61,055 bases of DNA from Promethearchaeota archaeon (GTDB taxonomy: Archaea > Asgardarchaeota > Lokiarchaeia > Sigyniarchaeales > SOKP01): the NCBI GenBank assembly GCA_013375475.1, contig JABXKD010000011.1:1-61055 (forward strand), given 5' to 3'. The notes under the pieces were generated by a model, which worked only from the letters and a program-made list of their open reading frames with translations, was not told where the DNA came from and did not search any database. Positions 53,192-61,055 of this stretch are shown here, one piece after another. Numbering within the stretch: the stretch's first letter is position 1; the number at the start of each line of letters is the position of its first letter. Position numbers and translations under genes: made by a program.

Positions 53192-54151
53192 ATGGATTTT
53201 TTCACTCACTTAGTTTTTGGTGCTTTAATGTATCTCCTATTACTAAAGGAGGTAACCTTGGATTATTTATTCCTAGCGATATTTTTCTCCATTTTACCCG
53301 ATTTAGATGTATTTTTAACACCTTTGAAAAAAGTTATAAAATCGAATTATCTTGAACATCGCGGAGGATCTCATTCATATATCGTTGGGATAATTATTTC
53401 TTTCATTATAAGTGTTGTACGGTCACTAATAATACAGCAACCTTTTTTCTTTGTTTGGATTATTGGATTATCTTTTTATAGTCTGCACGTATCAATGGAT
53501 CTACTTACAACTACTAAAATTCCTTACTTATTTCCACTCTCCAAAAAGGAGTATAGCTTTTACGTTGAAAAAGCGGGTAGCTTTTTTACTTTCGTGAATT
53601 CAATAATCTTTCTTATCTTGCCATTATTTATTTTTAGACTTTTCGCAGAAATATTCTTTATTCAATTATATATCAACATTTATACTTCTTTTTTCTTAAT
53701 ATATTACTTCTATCGAATACTCTCAAAGCTTTTAGTCTCAAGAACTCTTGATACTAACCAAAAATACCTTCCCGGATTATTACCGTTTTACTTCAAGCTT
53801 TACAATTATAATATTATTGGAAACGAAATAGCATCAAGTATAGAAAAAAAATCTCATTTTTCAAAAAAAACAGAGGAAATAAAAATTAAGGTTACCTTAA
53901 GCTCTCAGGAGAAATTATTCTACGACGAAGCATGGAAATTGAACAAAAAAACTTATTACTTTGCAAAATGGACTCTGTTTCCAACCGTTATCAGAGAAGA
54001 AGGAATTTTTACCGTTAGATTCTTCTTTTTAGAAACAATGATGCACACAAGAAACATGTATATTCAATATAATTTTGATTTAGATACCCAAACTTTAATC
54101 AACGTTGAACAAGGTTCGGGTCATATACAAATAAAAAATGAGCCCCTCTAA
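53192..54151 (+). CDS. YdjM/DUF457-family membrane-bound metal-dependent hydrolase
   Basis: This 319-residue protein starts MDFFTHLVFGALMY and has the DUF457 hallmarks: an Asp cluster in FFSILPDLDVFLTPL, the His motif EHRGGSHSYI, and LHVSMDLLTTTKIPYLFPLS. About five membrane helices occupy the first 190 residues; the last 110 residues form a soluble tail. The family is thought to bind metal at the membrane, but its reaction is poorly known. A 49-codon gene follows after 2 bases. Confidence 0.85.
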   Translation: MDFFTHLVFGALMYLLLLKEVTLDYLFLAIFFSILPDLDVFLTPLKKVIKSNYLEHRGGSHSYIVGIIISFIISVVRSLIIQQPFFFVWIIGLSFYSLHVSMDLLTTTKIPYLFPLSKKEYSFYVEKAGSFFTFVNSIIFLILPLFIFRLFAEIFFIQLYINIYTSFFLIYYFYRILSKLLVSRTLDTNQKYLPGLLPFYFKLYNYNIIGNEIASSIEKKSHFSKKTEEIKIKVTLSSQEKLFYDEAWKLNKKTYYFAKWTLFPTVIREEGIFTVRFFFLETMMHTRNMYIQYNFDLDTQTLINVEQGSGHIQIKNEPL

Positions 54152-54153
54152 CC

Positions 54154-54303
54154 ATGAAAAAAAAAGAAAAGCAAGATTTAGATGACGACGAAGTTGAAAA
54201 GGTATTAGATAGCATATGGAAAAACTGGGAATCACGGAGAAGATGCGAACAAACTCATACTCCAGAATATTTGAAGAAAAAGAAAAGTGAAAATCTTAAA
54301 TAA
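54154..54303 (+). CDS. Small charged protein of 49 residues
   Basis: An ATG two bases after the stop of the DUF457 gene opens 49 codons to a TAA at 54301-54303. The product is highly charged: it has an acidic stretch (DLDDDEVEKVLDSIWKNW) that could form a helix, then Arg/Lys-rich ends. I recognise no family. Its tight spacing suggests translation coupled to the membrane protein. It is too small to be sure of from sequence alone. Confidence 0.55.
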   Translation: MKKKEKQDLDDDEVEKVLDSIWKNWESRRRCEQTHTPEYLKKKKSENLK

Positions 54304-54496
54304 AAAGCTTATATTTTCTGTATTTAAAAAAAAACCCTATTTTCTTATAAACTCATCCTATTGTTTGATTAAGATGAATAATTAATTATATAGAAGCATA
54401 AAATTAAAAATATTTATAGCATTTCGGCTAATACATATTTATATCTTTTTTAATATAAAAAAAATTAAACAAAAAATACTTTAATGTGAATAAAAC

Positions 54497-56599
54497 ATGG
54501 CAGTAGCGTTTTTATTAGTATCCTTAATCGCCGGGATTGTTTCTATTGGAATGGCGATGTATTTTAGACAACTAGTTATGAAAGAGGATCCTGGAAATGA
54601 AAAAATGGTTACGGTTGCCGGATATATTGAAGATGGTGCAAAAGCATACATCAAGGTACAATATATGGTTTTAGCCGTTTTTGTTGGAGCTTTATTTTTG
54701 GTAATATTCTTTGCACTACCTTCTCCGCTACCACCTAGCGAACGATATGCTGTATTTTTTAATTGGGAACAAGCTGTAGCTTACCTAATCGGGTCCGTGG
54801 GATCAATGCTCGCTGGATATCTAGGATTGTATGTTGGCGTGAAAGCTAATACTCGAGCTGCTCAAGCTTGTACTGTAGGCACCAAAGAAGGGTTCAATGT
54901 CGCATTTTTTGGAGGGTCAGTAATGGGATTGGCTGTTGTAGGTGTTGCTCTCATCGGAGTTTCACTCCTGTATTGGATATTTGGAACACCGTTAGTAGTT
55001 CTAGGTTTTAGTTTTGGAGCAAGCAGTATCGCACTATTTATGAAATGTGGCGGTGGTATCTTCACTAAAACTGCAGATGTGGGCGCTGATCTCGTGGGAA
55101 AAGCAGAGTACGATTTACCCGAAGACGATCCGAGAAATCCTGCAACCATAGCTGATAATGTGGGAGATAACGTTGGTGATATCGCGGGGATGGGTTCTGA
55201 TTTGTTTGATTCATATGTAGCATCCATCGTCGCCTCAATGATGCTCGCAGCCTCATTAGCATTAATTACTAACATAGATATTACTTTAGATCCTGATTTA
55301 CGAGCTATTCTTGTTGTTACCCCTGTTGTATTATGTGGAGTTGGGTTAATCGCTTCTCTTATTGGGATTTTTATCATCAAATATAGAAAAGCAGAAGATC
55401 CTGGAAAAGCCTTGAACAATGGAACGTATTATGCAACGCTAATCTTTGCTGGAATTGCCGCTGTTTTTACATGGATTCTAACCTTTGATTTAGATGGTGA
55501 AGGATCTCTATTATTGTGGCGGATTTATTTTGCGGTTTTAATTGGACTTGCATCTGGTATTGTTATGGGCTTTACGAGTGATTACTTTACCCGTGATGAT
55601 AAGGCACCAACTCGAAACATTGCAAACTCAGCAAAAGAGGGTCACGCTGTAGTTATTTTAAGCGGTTTTTCATATGGTCTTCTCAGTGTAGTTCCTCCAA
55701 CTCTTGGAATTATCGTAGCAATGGCGGTTTCTTATCTTCTTGCGGGAGTGTTTGGAGTAGCAATGGCAGCAGTAGGAATGTTAGCAATTGTTGGTACAAT
55801 TGTGTCTAATGATGCATACGGACCCATCGTTGATAATTCTCGTGCTATCGCAGAACAAGGCGAATTGGGAGACGATGTGATCCGAACTGCAGATCATTTA
55901 GATTCCGCGGGAAATACAGCTAAAGCTATCACAAAAGGATTTGCAATTGGAGCCGCTAATTTGACTGTATTTGCGTTATTATTTTCTTTTGCTCAAGAAT
56001 CAGGGATTACACTGGTAAATTTATTAAGAATAGAAGTGCTTATTGGAGCATTCGTTGGAGTTGTTGTACCTGCTCTTTTTTCAGCACTGTTGGTTCTAGC
56101 AGTTCAACGGAATGCCGCAAAAATGGTTGATGAGATACGAAGACAATTTGAAGAAAACCCCAAAATTCTTACTGGTGAAGAACCCGCTGATTTCAAGAGG
56201 ACAATTGCTATAGCAACAAAAGGCTCTCTACGAGAATTAATCTTACCAAGTATTATTTCAATAACCGTTCCTATAGGTGTTGGTATAATTTTTGGCGTAG
56301 CTTCCTTAGGGGCATTTCTCGCAGGAGCCATCTTATCGGGATTCGTATTTGCAGTGTTTATGAGCAATAGTGGGGGATCCTGGGATAATGCTAAGAAATG
56401 GATTGAGGATGGCAATTTAGGAGGCAAGGGGACTGATGTACATAAAGCATCAATTACGGGTGATACGGTGGGAGATCCTTTCAAGGATACTGCAGGTCCA
56501 AGCATCAATACATTGTTAGTAGTAATGAGCTTAACAGCATCAATTTTTATGGGCTTATTATTACTATTTAATGGTGGAATGGGTTTAATAACATTCTAA
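54497..56599 (+). CDS. hppA: Membrane-bound pyrophosphatase, K+-independent proton-pumping type
   Basis: This 700-residue, many-helix (about 16) ion-pumping pyrophosphatase has the substrate-binding acidic signature at residues 193-230 (DVGADLVGKAEYDLPEDDP, then NVGDNVGDIAGMGSDLFDSY) and the last motif GDTVGDPFKDTAGPS. In GNTAKAITKG near residue 474 a Lys takes the place of the Ala that binds K+ in potassium-dependent enzymes, which marks the K+-independent H+-pump class. It drives proton translocation by hydrolysing PPi, which the acyl-CoA synthetase produces. It stands alone with its own promoter region. Confidence 0.95.
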   Translation: MAVAFLLVSLIAGIVSIGMAMYFRQLVMKEDPGNEKMVTVAGYIEDGAKAYIKVQYMVLAVFVGALFLVIFFALPSPLPPSERYAVFFNWEQAVAYLIGSVGSMLAGYLGLYVGVKANTRAAQACTVGTKEGFNVAFFGGSVMGLAVVGVALIGVSLLYWIFGTPLVVLGFSFGASSIALFMKCGGGIFTKTADVGADLVGKAEYDLPEDDPRNPATIADNVGDNVGDIAGMGSDLFDSYVASIVASMMLAASLALITNIDITLDPDLRAILVVTPVVLCGVGLIASLIGIFIIKYRKAEDPGKALNNGTYYATLIFAGIAAVFTWILTFDLDGEGSLLLWRIYFAVLIGLASGIVMGFTSDYFTRDDKAPTRNIANSAKEGHAVVILSGFSYGLLSVVPPTLGIIVAMAVSYLLAGVFGVAMAAVGMLAIVGTIVSNDAYGPIVDNSRAIAEQGELGDDVIRTADHLDSAGNTAKAITKGFAIGAANLTVFALLFSFAQESGITLVNLLRIEVLIGAFVGVVVPALFSALLVLAVQRNAAKMVDEIRRQFEENPKILTGEEPADFKRTIAIATKGSLRELILPSIISITVPIGVGIIFGVASLGAFLAGAILSGFVFAVFMSNSGGSWDNAKKWIEDGNLGGKGTDVHKASITGDTVGDPFKDTAGPSINTLLVVMSLTASIFMGLLLLFNGGMGLITF

Positions 56600-56755
56600 T
56601 ACGAGCTTTGAGTTAAAATTATCATAAACTTTTTTCTTTTTTTCTTTTGAACGCGTTCTGTGAAATAACTATTGACATTAAAATCGAAAAACATTATTTA
56701 AAATTGAGTATTTAATCTATCGTTTAACCAAAAATTCATGAATTAGGGCTCAATT

Positions 56756-58093
56756 ATGGCGGATAGAAAATTCCTTAACGAAGAAGAGCATGCCGATCAT
56801 CTGAGAAATTACTCTATTGACCCAAGAAAAGCGATGTTTACCATCATCCTAAGCATTCTTGTTGATGTTTTCGGTTACAGCATGGTATTACCACTTCTTC
56901 CCTTTATTGTTGCTGATTGGGGTCAACCTGACTTATTTGTGGGAATTTTAATCTCGTCAAACGCTTTGAGTGCTTTCATTTTTGGACCTATTTGGGGTAA
57001 ATTGAGCGACAAATACGGTCGTAAACCTATACTTCTAATTTCTCAAGCTGGAACTGGAATTTCCTTTTTAATTTTAGCTCTTTCTCCGAATGTTTACGTG
57101 ATTCTTTTTTCAAGAATTTTAGACGGAATATTTGGTGGACAAATACCTGTTATACGTGCTTATATATCTGATATCACTACCCCTGCAACTCGAGCTTCTC
57201 AAATGGGTAAATTAATGATTGGACACACGGGAGGGATGATTTTTGGACCTATTGTCGGAGGAGTATTAGGAGCATTAAATTGGAGATACCCCGCTCTATT
57301 TGCGGTAATATTGTCAATAATTGCCATGGTTTTAACATTAAGAGTATTAATAGAAAGCATGCCTAAGAATCGAATCTCAGATTTAAAACTACGAATAATA
57401 AATCGAGAATCATCTTCAGAAAAAAAAAGGAAGATTTTTACCAGAGAAATTGTCGGTAGATTTGTTCAAGTTTTCTTATTGTTCTTTATTACAGTAATGT
57501 TTAATTCGAGTATGGCTTTAGTTCTTTTAAAAAGGTATGGAGCTACTGAAATCATTATTGGTCTTGTTATGACTCTCGCTGGTGTAACAATCTTGATATA
57601 CGGGGGATTTCTTATGAAACCACTCTTTAAGAAAGTGGGAGAAAAAAAAGTGTTATTAATTGCTTCTATTCTCCTTATTGTAAATTTCTTAGCATTCCCT
57701 TTTATGACGGAATTATGGATGATTCTCATTCTCATTCCATCTTTCGTATTCAGTATGGTGTTTTTACCCTCCTTAATACAGAGCAATATTACTAAAGCAG
57801 TGGATGATGATAAACAAGGTGTAGTTAGCGGAATGACGACCAATGTTCAGTCAATCGCACAAATTATTTCACCATTGATAGCAACAGGTTTCATACAAAT
57901 AGGAGGATTAAGCATAGGTATGATCTTCTTAAACCCATATGAACTTATAGGTTATTTGGCAGTTATTTTAGGTATTGGGCTCTTTATAATCTTATATTTT
58001 GACTTAAAACGGCATTCCTACCTATATTCTTATGAAAAACCACGTAATAAATCTAAAGCTGCGACTAAACTATCGTTAGAAAACAGCATCTAA
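56756..58093 (+). CDS. MFS transporter, drug-exporter type
   Basis: This 445-residue protein has 12 predicted helices. The conserved loop GPIWGKLSDKYGRKPIL follows helix 2, and motif C-like VGGVLGALNWRYPALFAV is in helix 5, as in DHA1 drug/proton antiporters. The N-terminus has about 30 charged residues. Export of a small hydrophobic compound is likely; the substrate is unknown. It is followed by a GNAT gene 33 bases downstream. Confidence 0.9.
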   Translation: MADRKFLNEEEHADHLRNYSIDPRKAMFTIILSILVDVFGYSMVLPLLPFIVADWGQPDLFVGILISSNALSAFIFGPIWGKLSDKYGRKPILLISQAGTGISFLILALSPNVYVILFSRILDGIFGGQIPVIRAYISDITTPATRASQMGKLMIGHTGGMIFGPIVGGVLGALNWRYPALFAVILSIIAMVLTLRVLIESMPKNRISDLKLRIINRESSSEKKRKIFTREIVGRFVQVFLLFFITVMFNSSMALVLLKRYGATEIIIGLVMTLAGVTILIYGGFLMKPLFKKVGEKKVLLIASILLIVNFLAFPFMTELWMILILIPSFVFSMVFLPSLIQSNITKAVDDDKQGVVSGMTTNVQSIAQIISPLIATGFIQIGGLSIGMIFLNPYELIGYLAVILGIGLFIILYFDLKRHSYLYSYEKPRNKSKAATKLSLENSI

Positions 58094-58126
58094 TAAATTT
58101 TAATTCTTACATACATTTATCATTCT

Positions 58127-58897
58127 ATGTCGAAATTCCTCTTAAGTTCGATTGAACGAAATTTAGACGAGTTCTACTTAAAGTGCTCAAGACATTCCAA
58201 TTTTGCATCTAATAATACCGATAAAATAAAATGGGTACGTGCGAAAAATGCAGATTGGCCAAGTTGCATATTTCAAGCGACCTTTAATGATTCGGAAACA
58301 GATTTCGAAATTGAGCAAATAAAGAACCTGATTCAATCTGGTAAAGCACCAGATGATTGGACTGTTGGACCCTTGACCAAACCTAAGAATCTCGGTGAAT
58401 CACTTCTAAAACATGATTTCTCAGATGTATTTCACCAAGCAGGAATGGCTCTCAAATTGTCCAAATTAAAACTGTTGCCGAATTTAAATTCCATCTTAAA
58501 TGTTAAAAAGGTCGAAAAAGAGGAAGAGTTAAAAATGTGGTCTGAGATAGTATCAACAGTGTTTCACATAAAAGTTGACTATGAGTTATTAGAACACTTA
58601 CGAGTTCAGAGTGAAGTTGCATTTTACATAGGTATTTTAAAAAAAAAATGTGTTTCGGCATTATTACTCTATCTTATTCCTGGAATAGCTGGACTGCATG
58701 CAGTAAGCACATTACCAAATTATAGAAGCAATAATTTCGCTCTAACGATGAGTAGCAGAGCATTGTTAGATGCACGTGATCTGGGATATAAATATGGAGT
58801 TCTCCAAGCTTCTTCGATGGGTCAATTTGTATACAAAAAATTAGGATTTAAAAAATATTGCGATGTAATCACTTATGCTCTAAATGAGACATCGTAG
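58127..58897 (+). CDS. GNAT-family N-acetyltransferase
   Basis: This 256-residue protein has a C-terminal GNAT fold: a strand pair (VAFYIGILKKKCVSALLLYLIPGIAGLHAVSTLP), YRSNNFALTMSSRALLDARDLG as the CoA-binding helix (degenerate RxxGxG), and LQASSMGQFVYKKLGFKKY at the end. The N-terminal 130 residues are a second, divergent GNAT-like half. Substrate unknown. It lies 33 bases downstream of the MFS gene and may be co-transcribed. Confidence 0.8.
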   Translation: MSKFLLSSIERNLDEFYLKCSRHSNFASNNTDKIKWVRAKNADWPSCIFQATFNDSETDFEIEQIKNLIQSGKAPDDWTVGPLTKPKNLGESLLKHDFSDVFHQAGMALKLSKLKLLPNLNSILNVKKVEKEEELKMWSEIVSTVFHIKVDYELLEHLRVQSEVAFYIGILKKKCVSALLLYLIPGIAGLHAVSTLPNYRSNNFALTMSSRALLDARDLGYKYGVLQASSMGQFVYKKLGFKKYCDVITYALNETS

Positions 58898-58995
58898 AAT
58901 TTATCTCAAAGGATATCAATTCTAAAAGAAAAAAATATTAAGGACAATAAAAAAAAAAATAAAAATTATAAGACTGTTTAACGAAGATAATATTG

Positions 58996-59721
58996 ATGAG
59001 ATATCAGAAAATAACATTAGAGATATTGATTATTTTACTCTGCTTATATTATTTTATTCTACCCATTCAAGCATTAAAAACCTCTCCAACATTTATATTG
59101 GGAGATTCGTGTGTCCCAATGGATGAAGAGGGTTTCATTGAATATGATTTTGAATCATCTGTAGCACCTTCACTCTCAAAGGTAGAGGTAAAGATTCTCA
59201 ATATCTATCAATTAAATAACAATCCTCCCCTATTGGTTGTGAATATTTCTGTTAGTGAATTAAATCCAAACATTAATGAATATGAAGCACTAATTGTGGA
59301 TTCTATAGAATTTGCTAACCAAACTTGTTTATTATATAATAAAACAGAACAATACTTTCGATATAATCAAAACATGGAGAATTTATTAACCAATGGATTT
59401 GGAGGTTTTTATTTAATGCCTAACGATCCAGTTGACATAAACATTGTAAAGGGTTACATTGATGCCTATACATCTTGGTCTGCTAGTGTAGAGGAAAATA
59501 CAATTACGATTGAAATTAATAATGATCAAGCAATCCTTCAATATAACGATCAAGGAATACTAATTAAAGAAGAAATAAAATCAGCGGGTCAAATAGTATC
59601 CACATTAAGCATGGTTGTGACCAACGAGCCTACCATTTCCTTTGGGGGATTATTCGCTTTATTCTTCATGATGGCTGTATTTGGATTGGTATTTATTCAG
59701 TGGAATATGAAAAAACGATGA
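58996..59721 (+). CDS. Secreted, membrane-anchored protein of unknown function
   Basis: This 241-residue protein starts with a hydrophobic signal segment (residues 6-28, ILIILLCLYYFILPIQA) and ends with a membrane helix and KKR (GGLFALFFMMAVFGLVFIQW). The exposed part between them (about 180 residues) is rich in Asn and Glu with beta-strand patterns and one Cys pair (DSCVPMDEE; NQTCLLYNKT). I recognise no family. I chose the ATG at 58996 over a TTG one codon before. Confidence 0.6.
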   Translation: MRYQKITLEILIILLCLYYFILPIQALKTSPTFILGDSCVPMDEEGFIEYDFESSVAPSLSKVEVKILNIYQLNNNPPLLVVNISVSELNPNINEYEALIVDSIEFANQTCLLYNKTEQYFRYNQNMENLLTNGFGGFYLMPNDPVDINIVKGYIDAYTSWSASVEENTITIEINNDQAILQYNDQGILIKEEIKSAGQIVSTLSMVVTNEPTISFGGLFALFFMMAVFGLVFIQWNMKKR

Positions 59722-59785
59722 ATCGATGCGTTAGAGATGGCTTGAACTCCTCTATGCTAAATAGCTATAAAATAAGATACAAAAA

Positions 59786-59795
59786 TTTATATAAA
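59786..59795 (+). promoter_or_regulatory. TATA box of RNase P RNA gene
   Basis: TTTATATAAA lies 19-28 bases before the predicted RNA 5' end at 59814, at about the distance expected for an archaeal TATA box. Confidence 0.6.
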
Positions 59796-59813
59796 AAAAC
59801 CTTTTAATTCTTC

Positions 59814-60148
59814 AGTGACACATGAGATATGGGGCTGACGGCGAACTTGATTTGCTGAGGAACCTCGCCTCACATTTCCAAACTTGGAGTAGAGAACTAC
59901 TACGGTGAAAATCGTATTTTAGCAACTGAAACGTCACTGCCCTTTTACACACATTAATGATTTGGATGTAAGCCAGAGAAATTGTAATAGGGAACGGTTG
60001 GAACGAGCTAAAACCAGGGTGCAAGGCCAAATGAAAGCGATGAGTATTTGGAACGAGCTTTAGGTAGGCCGCTTAGTTTGATGCCCCACCTATTTCTTGG
60101 CAACGAGGAATAGAACAAAAAGGCGGGTATATATCTCAGGTGTCGCTT
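59814..60148 (+). ncRNA. rnpB: RNase P RNA
   Basis: The RNA subunit of RNase P, which trims the 5' leaders of tRNAs. The ends form a 17-pair P1 helix: 59814-59830 pairs with 60131-60147 with one G-U pair and one A-G mismatch. Conserved blocks are present in order: GAGGAACCUCGCC at 59857-59869 (CR-I), CUGAAACGUCACUGCC near 59926 (CR-II), GGGUGCAAGGCCAAAU at 60017-60032 (CR-III), then AGGUAGGCCGC and AGAACAAAAAGGCGGGUAUA (CR-V) near the 3' end. The length, about 335 bases, fits archaeal type A RNA. A T-run follows. No ORF fits the region. Confidence 0.92.
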
Positions 60149-60152
60149 TTTT
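60147..60152 (+). terminator. T-run terminator of RNase P RNA
   Basis: Six T residues follow the P1 helix directly. Archaeal transcription commonly stops at such runs. The stop codon of the convergent zinc-ribbon gene begins at the same spot. Confidence 0.55.
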
Positions 60153-60289
60153 CATTTATTTTTTAAACATTTAATTAACTCATCATCCACCAAACTAAAT
60201 GTGTCATCTTCAGCGCCACATCTTGGACATTCTTCAGGTATATCATACAGATCAAAAAAATCGCCGCACTTATCACATTTCCACTTCAT
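60152..60289 (-). CDS. Tiny rubredoxin-like zinc-ribbon protein
   Basis: The minus strand encodes 45 residues from the ATG at 60289 (MKWKCDKCGDFFDLYD) to a TGA at 60152-60154. Two CxxC pairs 13 residues apart (CDKCG; CPRCGAEDD) are the metal ligands of a zinc ribbon or rubrerythrin-type rubredoxin knuckle. An acidic C-terminus follows. It is convergent with and abuts the RNase P RNA gene. Function unknown: stand-alone proteins of this size occur widely in archaea. Confidence 0.8.
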   Translation of the reverse strand: MKWKCDKCGDFFDLYDIPEECPRCGAEDDTFSLVDDELIKCLKNK

Positions 60290-60444
60290 AATCGTCTGTT
60301 TCTTGAATATTTGGTCTCGATTCTTTAGAGAATTATGAGTAATTCATACAATAAAATAACTAAAAATGAAATTAAAATTTGTTTATTATGCAATCAAGGT
60401 TTATGAGGAAAAAATAGATAGATATTAGTTTTGATTTTAAGAGT

Positions 60445-61055
60445 TTAAGAATTTTCTACATATTCAATAAGTTTTAACTCATTCTCACTTAGGGTTATTT
60501 CTGCTGCTTTCGCGTTAGCTTCCACGTGTTCGATTTTAAATGCTTTAGGTATAGAGATAACATTTTTATGGTTTATCAGCCATGCTATAGCAATCTGTTG
60601 AATTGTTGCATCATGTGTTTTTGCTATACCGTTTAATTTATCCCCCAACTCTCCTTTTAAAGTGGAAAAACCTCTATGTCCGAGAGGGCTATAAGCCGTC
60701 AAGGTCACTCCATTTTCTTGATAATATGGTAATGACTCTGAAATGTGTTTTTGTTTGGTAATGTTTGCGGGTAATTGATTCGTTACTAAATCGGTATTAA
60801 GAAAGCTCAATCCTTCCTTGAACTGTTCTACTGAGAAATTACTTACTCCAATATACCGAGTCTTCCCCTCTTTTACTAAATGATCCAATATCTTCATTTG
60901 CTTTTCTACTGAGGTGAAAGGAGAAGGCCAATGTATTAAGTACAAATCGAAGTTTTTAATTCCTAAGCGTTTTAAACTCTTACTAGCAGCTTTTTTCATC
61001 GTTCTAAAGTTAAAGTGCATCGGAAATAACTTACTTGTGATAAATAAATCGTCCC
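60445..61055 (-). CDS. Aldo/keto reductase (partial, N-terminus outside window)
   Basis: The frame runs past the window edge. Residues before the apparent internal start at 61020 (DDLFITSKLFP) are the normal AKR strand-3 region, so the ATG there is not the true start. The remaining 203 residues include SLKRLGIKNFDLYLIHWP, IGVSNFSVEQFKEGL, VTNQLP and the NADPH-binding end SIPKAFKIEHVEANAKAAE. The family's catalytic Asp, Tyr and Lys fall in the missing part or just at its edge. It reduces aldehydes or ketones with NADPH. The substrate is unknown. Confidence 0.88.
   Translation of the reverse strand, partial: DDLFITSKLFPMHFNFRTMKKAASKSLKRLGIKNFDLYLIHWPSPFTSVEKQMKILDHLVKEGKTRYIGVSNFSVEQFKEGLSFLNTDLVTNQLPANITKQKHISESLPYYQENGVTLTAYSPLGHRGFSTLKGELGDKLNGIAKTHDATIQQIAIAWLINHKNVISIPKAFKIEHVEANAKAAEITLSENELKLIEYVENS

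Noticed and set aside
54862..55419. 185-codon minus-strand frame inside the pyrophosphatase gene
   Set aside because: It is antisense to the catalytic core, low-complexity (many Pro, Thr, Ser) and has no start signals; a shadow.
59812..60030. 72-codon minus-strand frame over the RNase P RNA
   Set aside because: The stretch is fully explained by conserved RNase P RNA blocks and the P1 pairing; the frame has no protein features.
1..61055. CRISPR arrays, insertion sequences, integrases or tRNA genes
   Set aside because: I saw no regular direct repeats with spacers, no transposase or integrase motifs and no tRNA-like cloverleaf with GGTTCGAATC-type loop on either strand. A dedicated tRNA scan could still find an intron-containing one.

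Overview
The window is AT-rich and tightly packed. It looks archaeal. It carries an archaeal-style RNase P RNA (59814-60148) ending in a T-run, with a TATA box about 25 bases before it. Many genes have short AT-rich leaders and only some have a Shine-Dalgarno sequence. It also carries an archaeal DUF35 (Zn-ribbon/OB-fold) plus thiolase pair and a membrane-bound pyrophosphatase. The gene mix (many acyl-CoA genes, crotonases, SDRs, FeS-flavoproteins and cytoplasmic molybdoenzymes) would fit a heterotrophic Asgard archaeon of the Lokiarchaeia kind. That assignment is inference: no marker gene in the window proves the lineage.

Layout. Positions 1-7621 hold an oligopeptide/dipeptide-type ABC importer: a divergent binding-protein gene cut by the window edge, a small membrane protein, two permeases and two ATPases. 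Each ATPase carries an extra N-terminal multi-helix membrane domain. Positions 7789-34213 form a large acyl-CoA/alcohol metabolism island on both strands. It has short-chain dehydrogenases, two SCP-x-like thiolases (one paired with a DUF35 protein), crotonases, a CaiB/racemase-type protein and an acyl-CoA synthetase. It also has two large FMN/FAD/FeS reductases of the 2,4-dienoyl-CoA reductase type, a GlcD-like FAD oxidase with its CCG-type FeS partner and a ThDP-dependent lyase. A beta-lactamase-fold hydrolase with an SCP2-like insertion, a nitronate-monooxygenase-like flavoprotein, a TetR regulator, an MFE-2-like SDR and a 3-hydroxyacyl-CoA dehydrogenase complete it. Positions 34255-36423 hold a third crotonase, a small membrane protein and a broken MFS gene.

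Positions 36666-46169 carry two molybdopterin oxidoreductases with DmsB-like FeS partners. In one partner a complete GltD-like NAD(P)H flavoprotein is inserted inside the ferredoxin. Between them lie a ferredoxin/winged-helix protein and a MaoC hydratase. Positions 46214-53090 hold hydrolases (esterase, epoxide-hydrolase-like, sulfatase), a glycyl-radical-enzyme activase with no partner, a split-barrel flavoprotein-like gene and a second nitronate-monooxygenase-like gene. Positions 53192-61055 look more like housekeeping: a YdjM-type membrane protein, the pyrophosphatase, an MFS exporter, a GNAT protein, a secreted membrane-anchored protein, RNase P RNA, a tiny zinc-ribbon protein and a truncated aldo/keto reductase.

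How it fits together (inference). Hydrophobic, possibly branched or polycyclic (isoprenoid- or steroid-like) acids would be freed by esterases or sulfatase, activated by the acyl-CoA synthetase, epimerised or CoA-transferred by the CaiB protein, and shortened by crotonase/MaoC, SDR/HAD and SCP-x thiolase steps. The flavoproteins and molybdoenzymes would handle redox. No acyl-CoA dehydrogenase or ETF gene is present. A near-identical 20-base motif lies before the TetR gene and before the flavoprotein upstream of it. Weaker copies precede the MFE-2-like SDR, the first molybdoenzyme operon and the ABC transporter, which suggests one local regulon.
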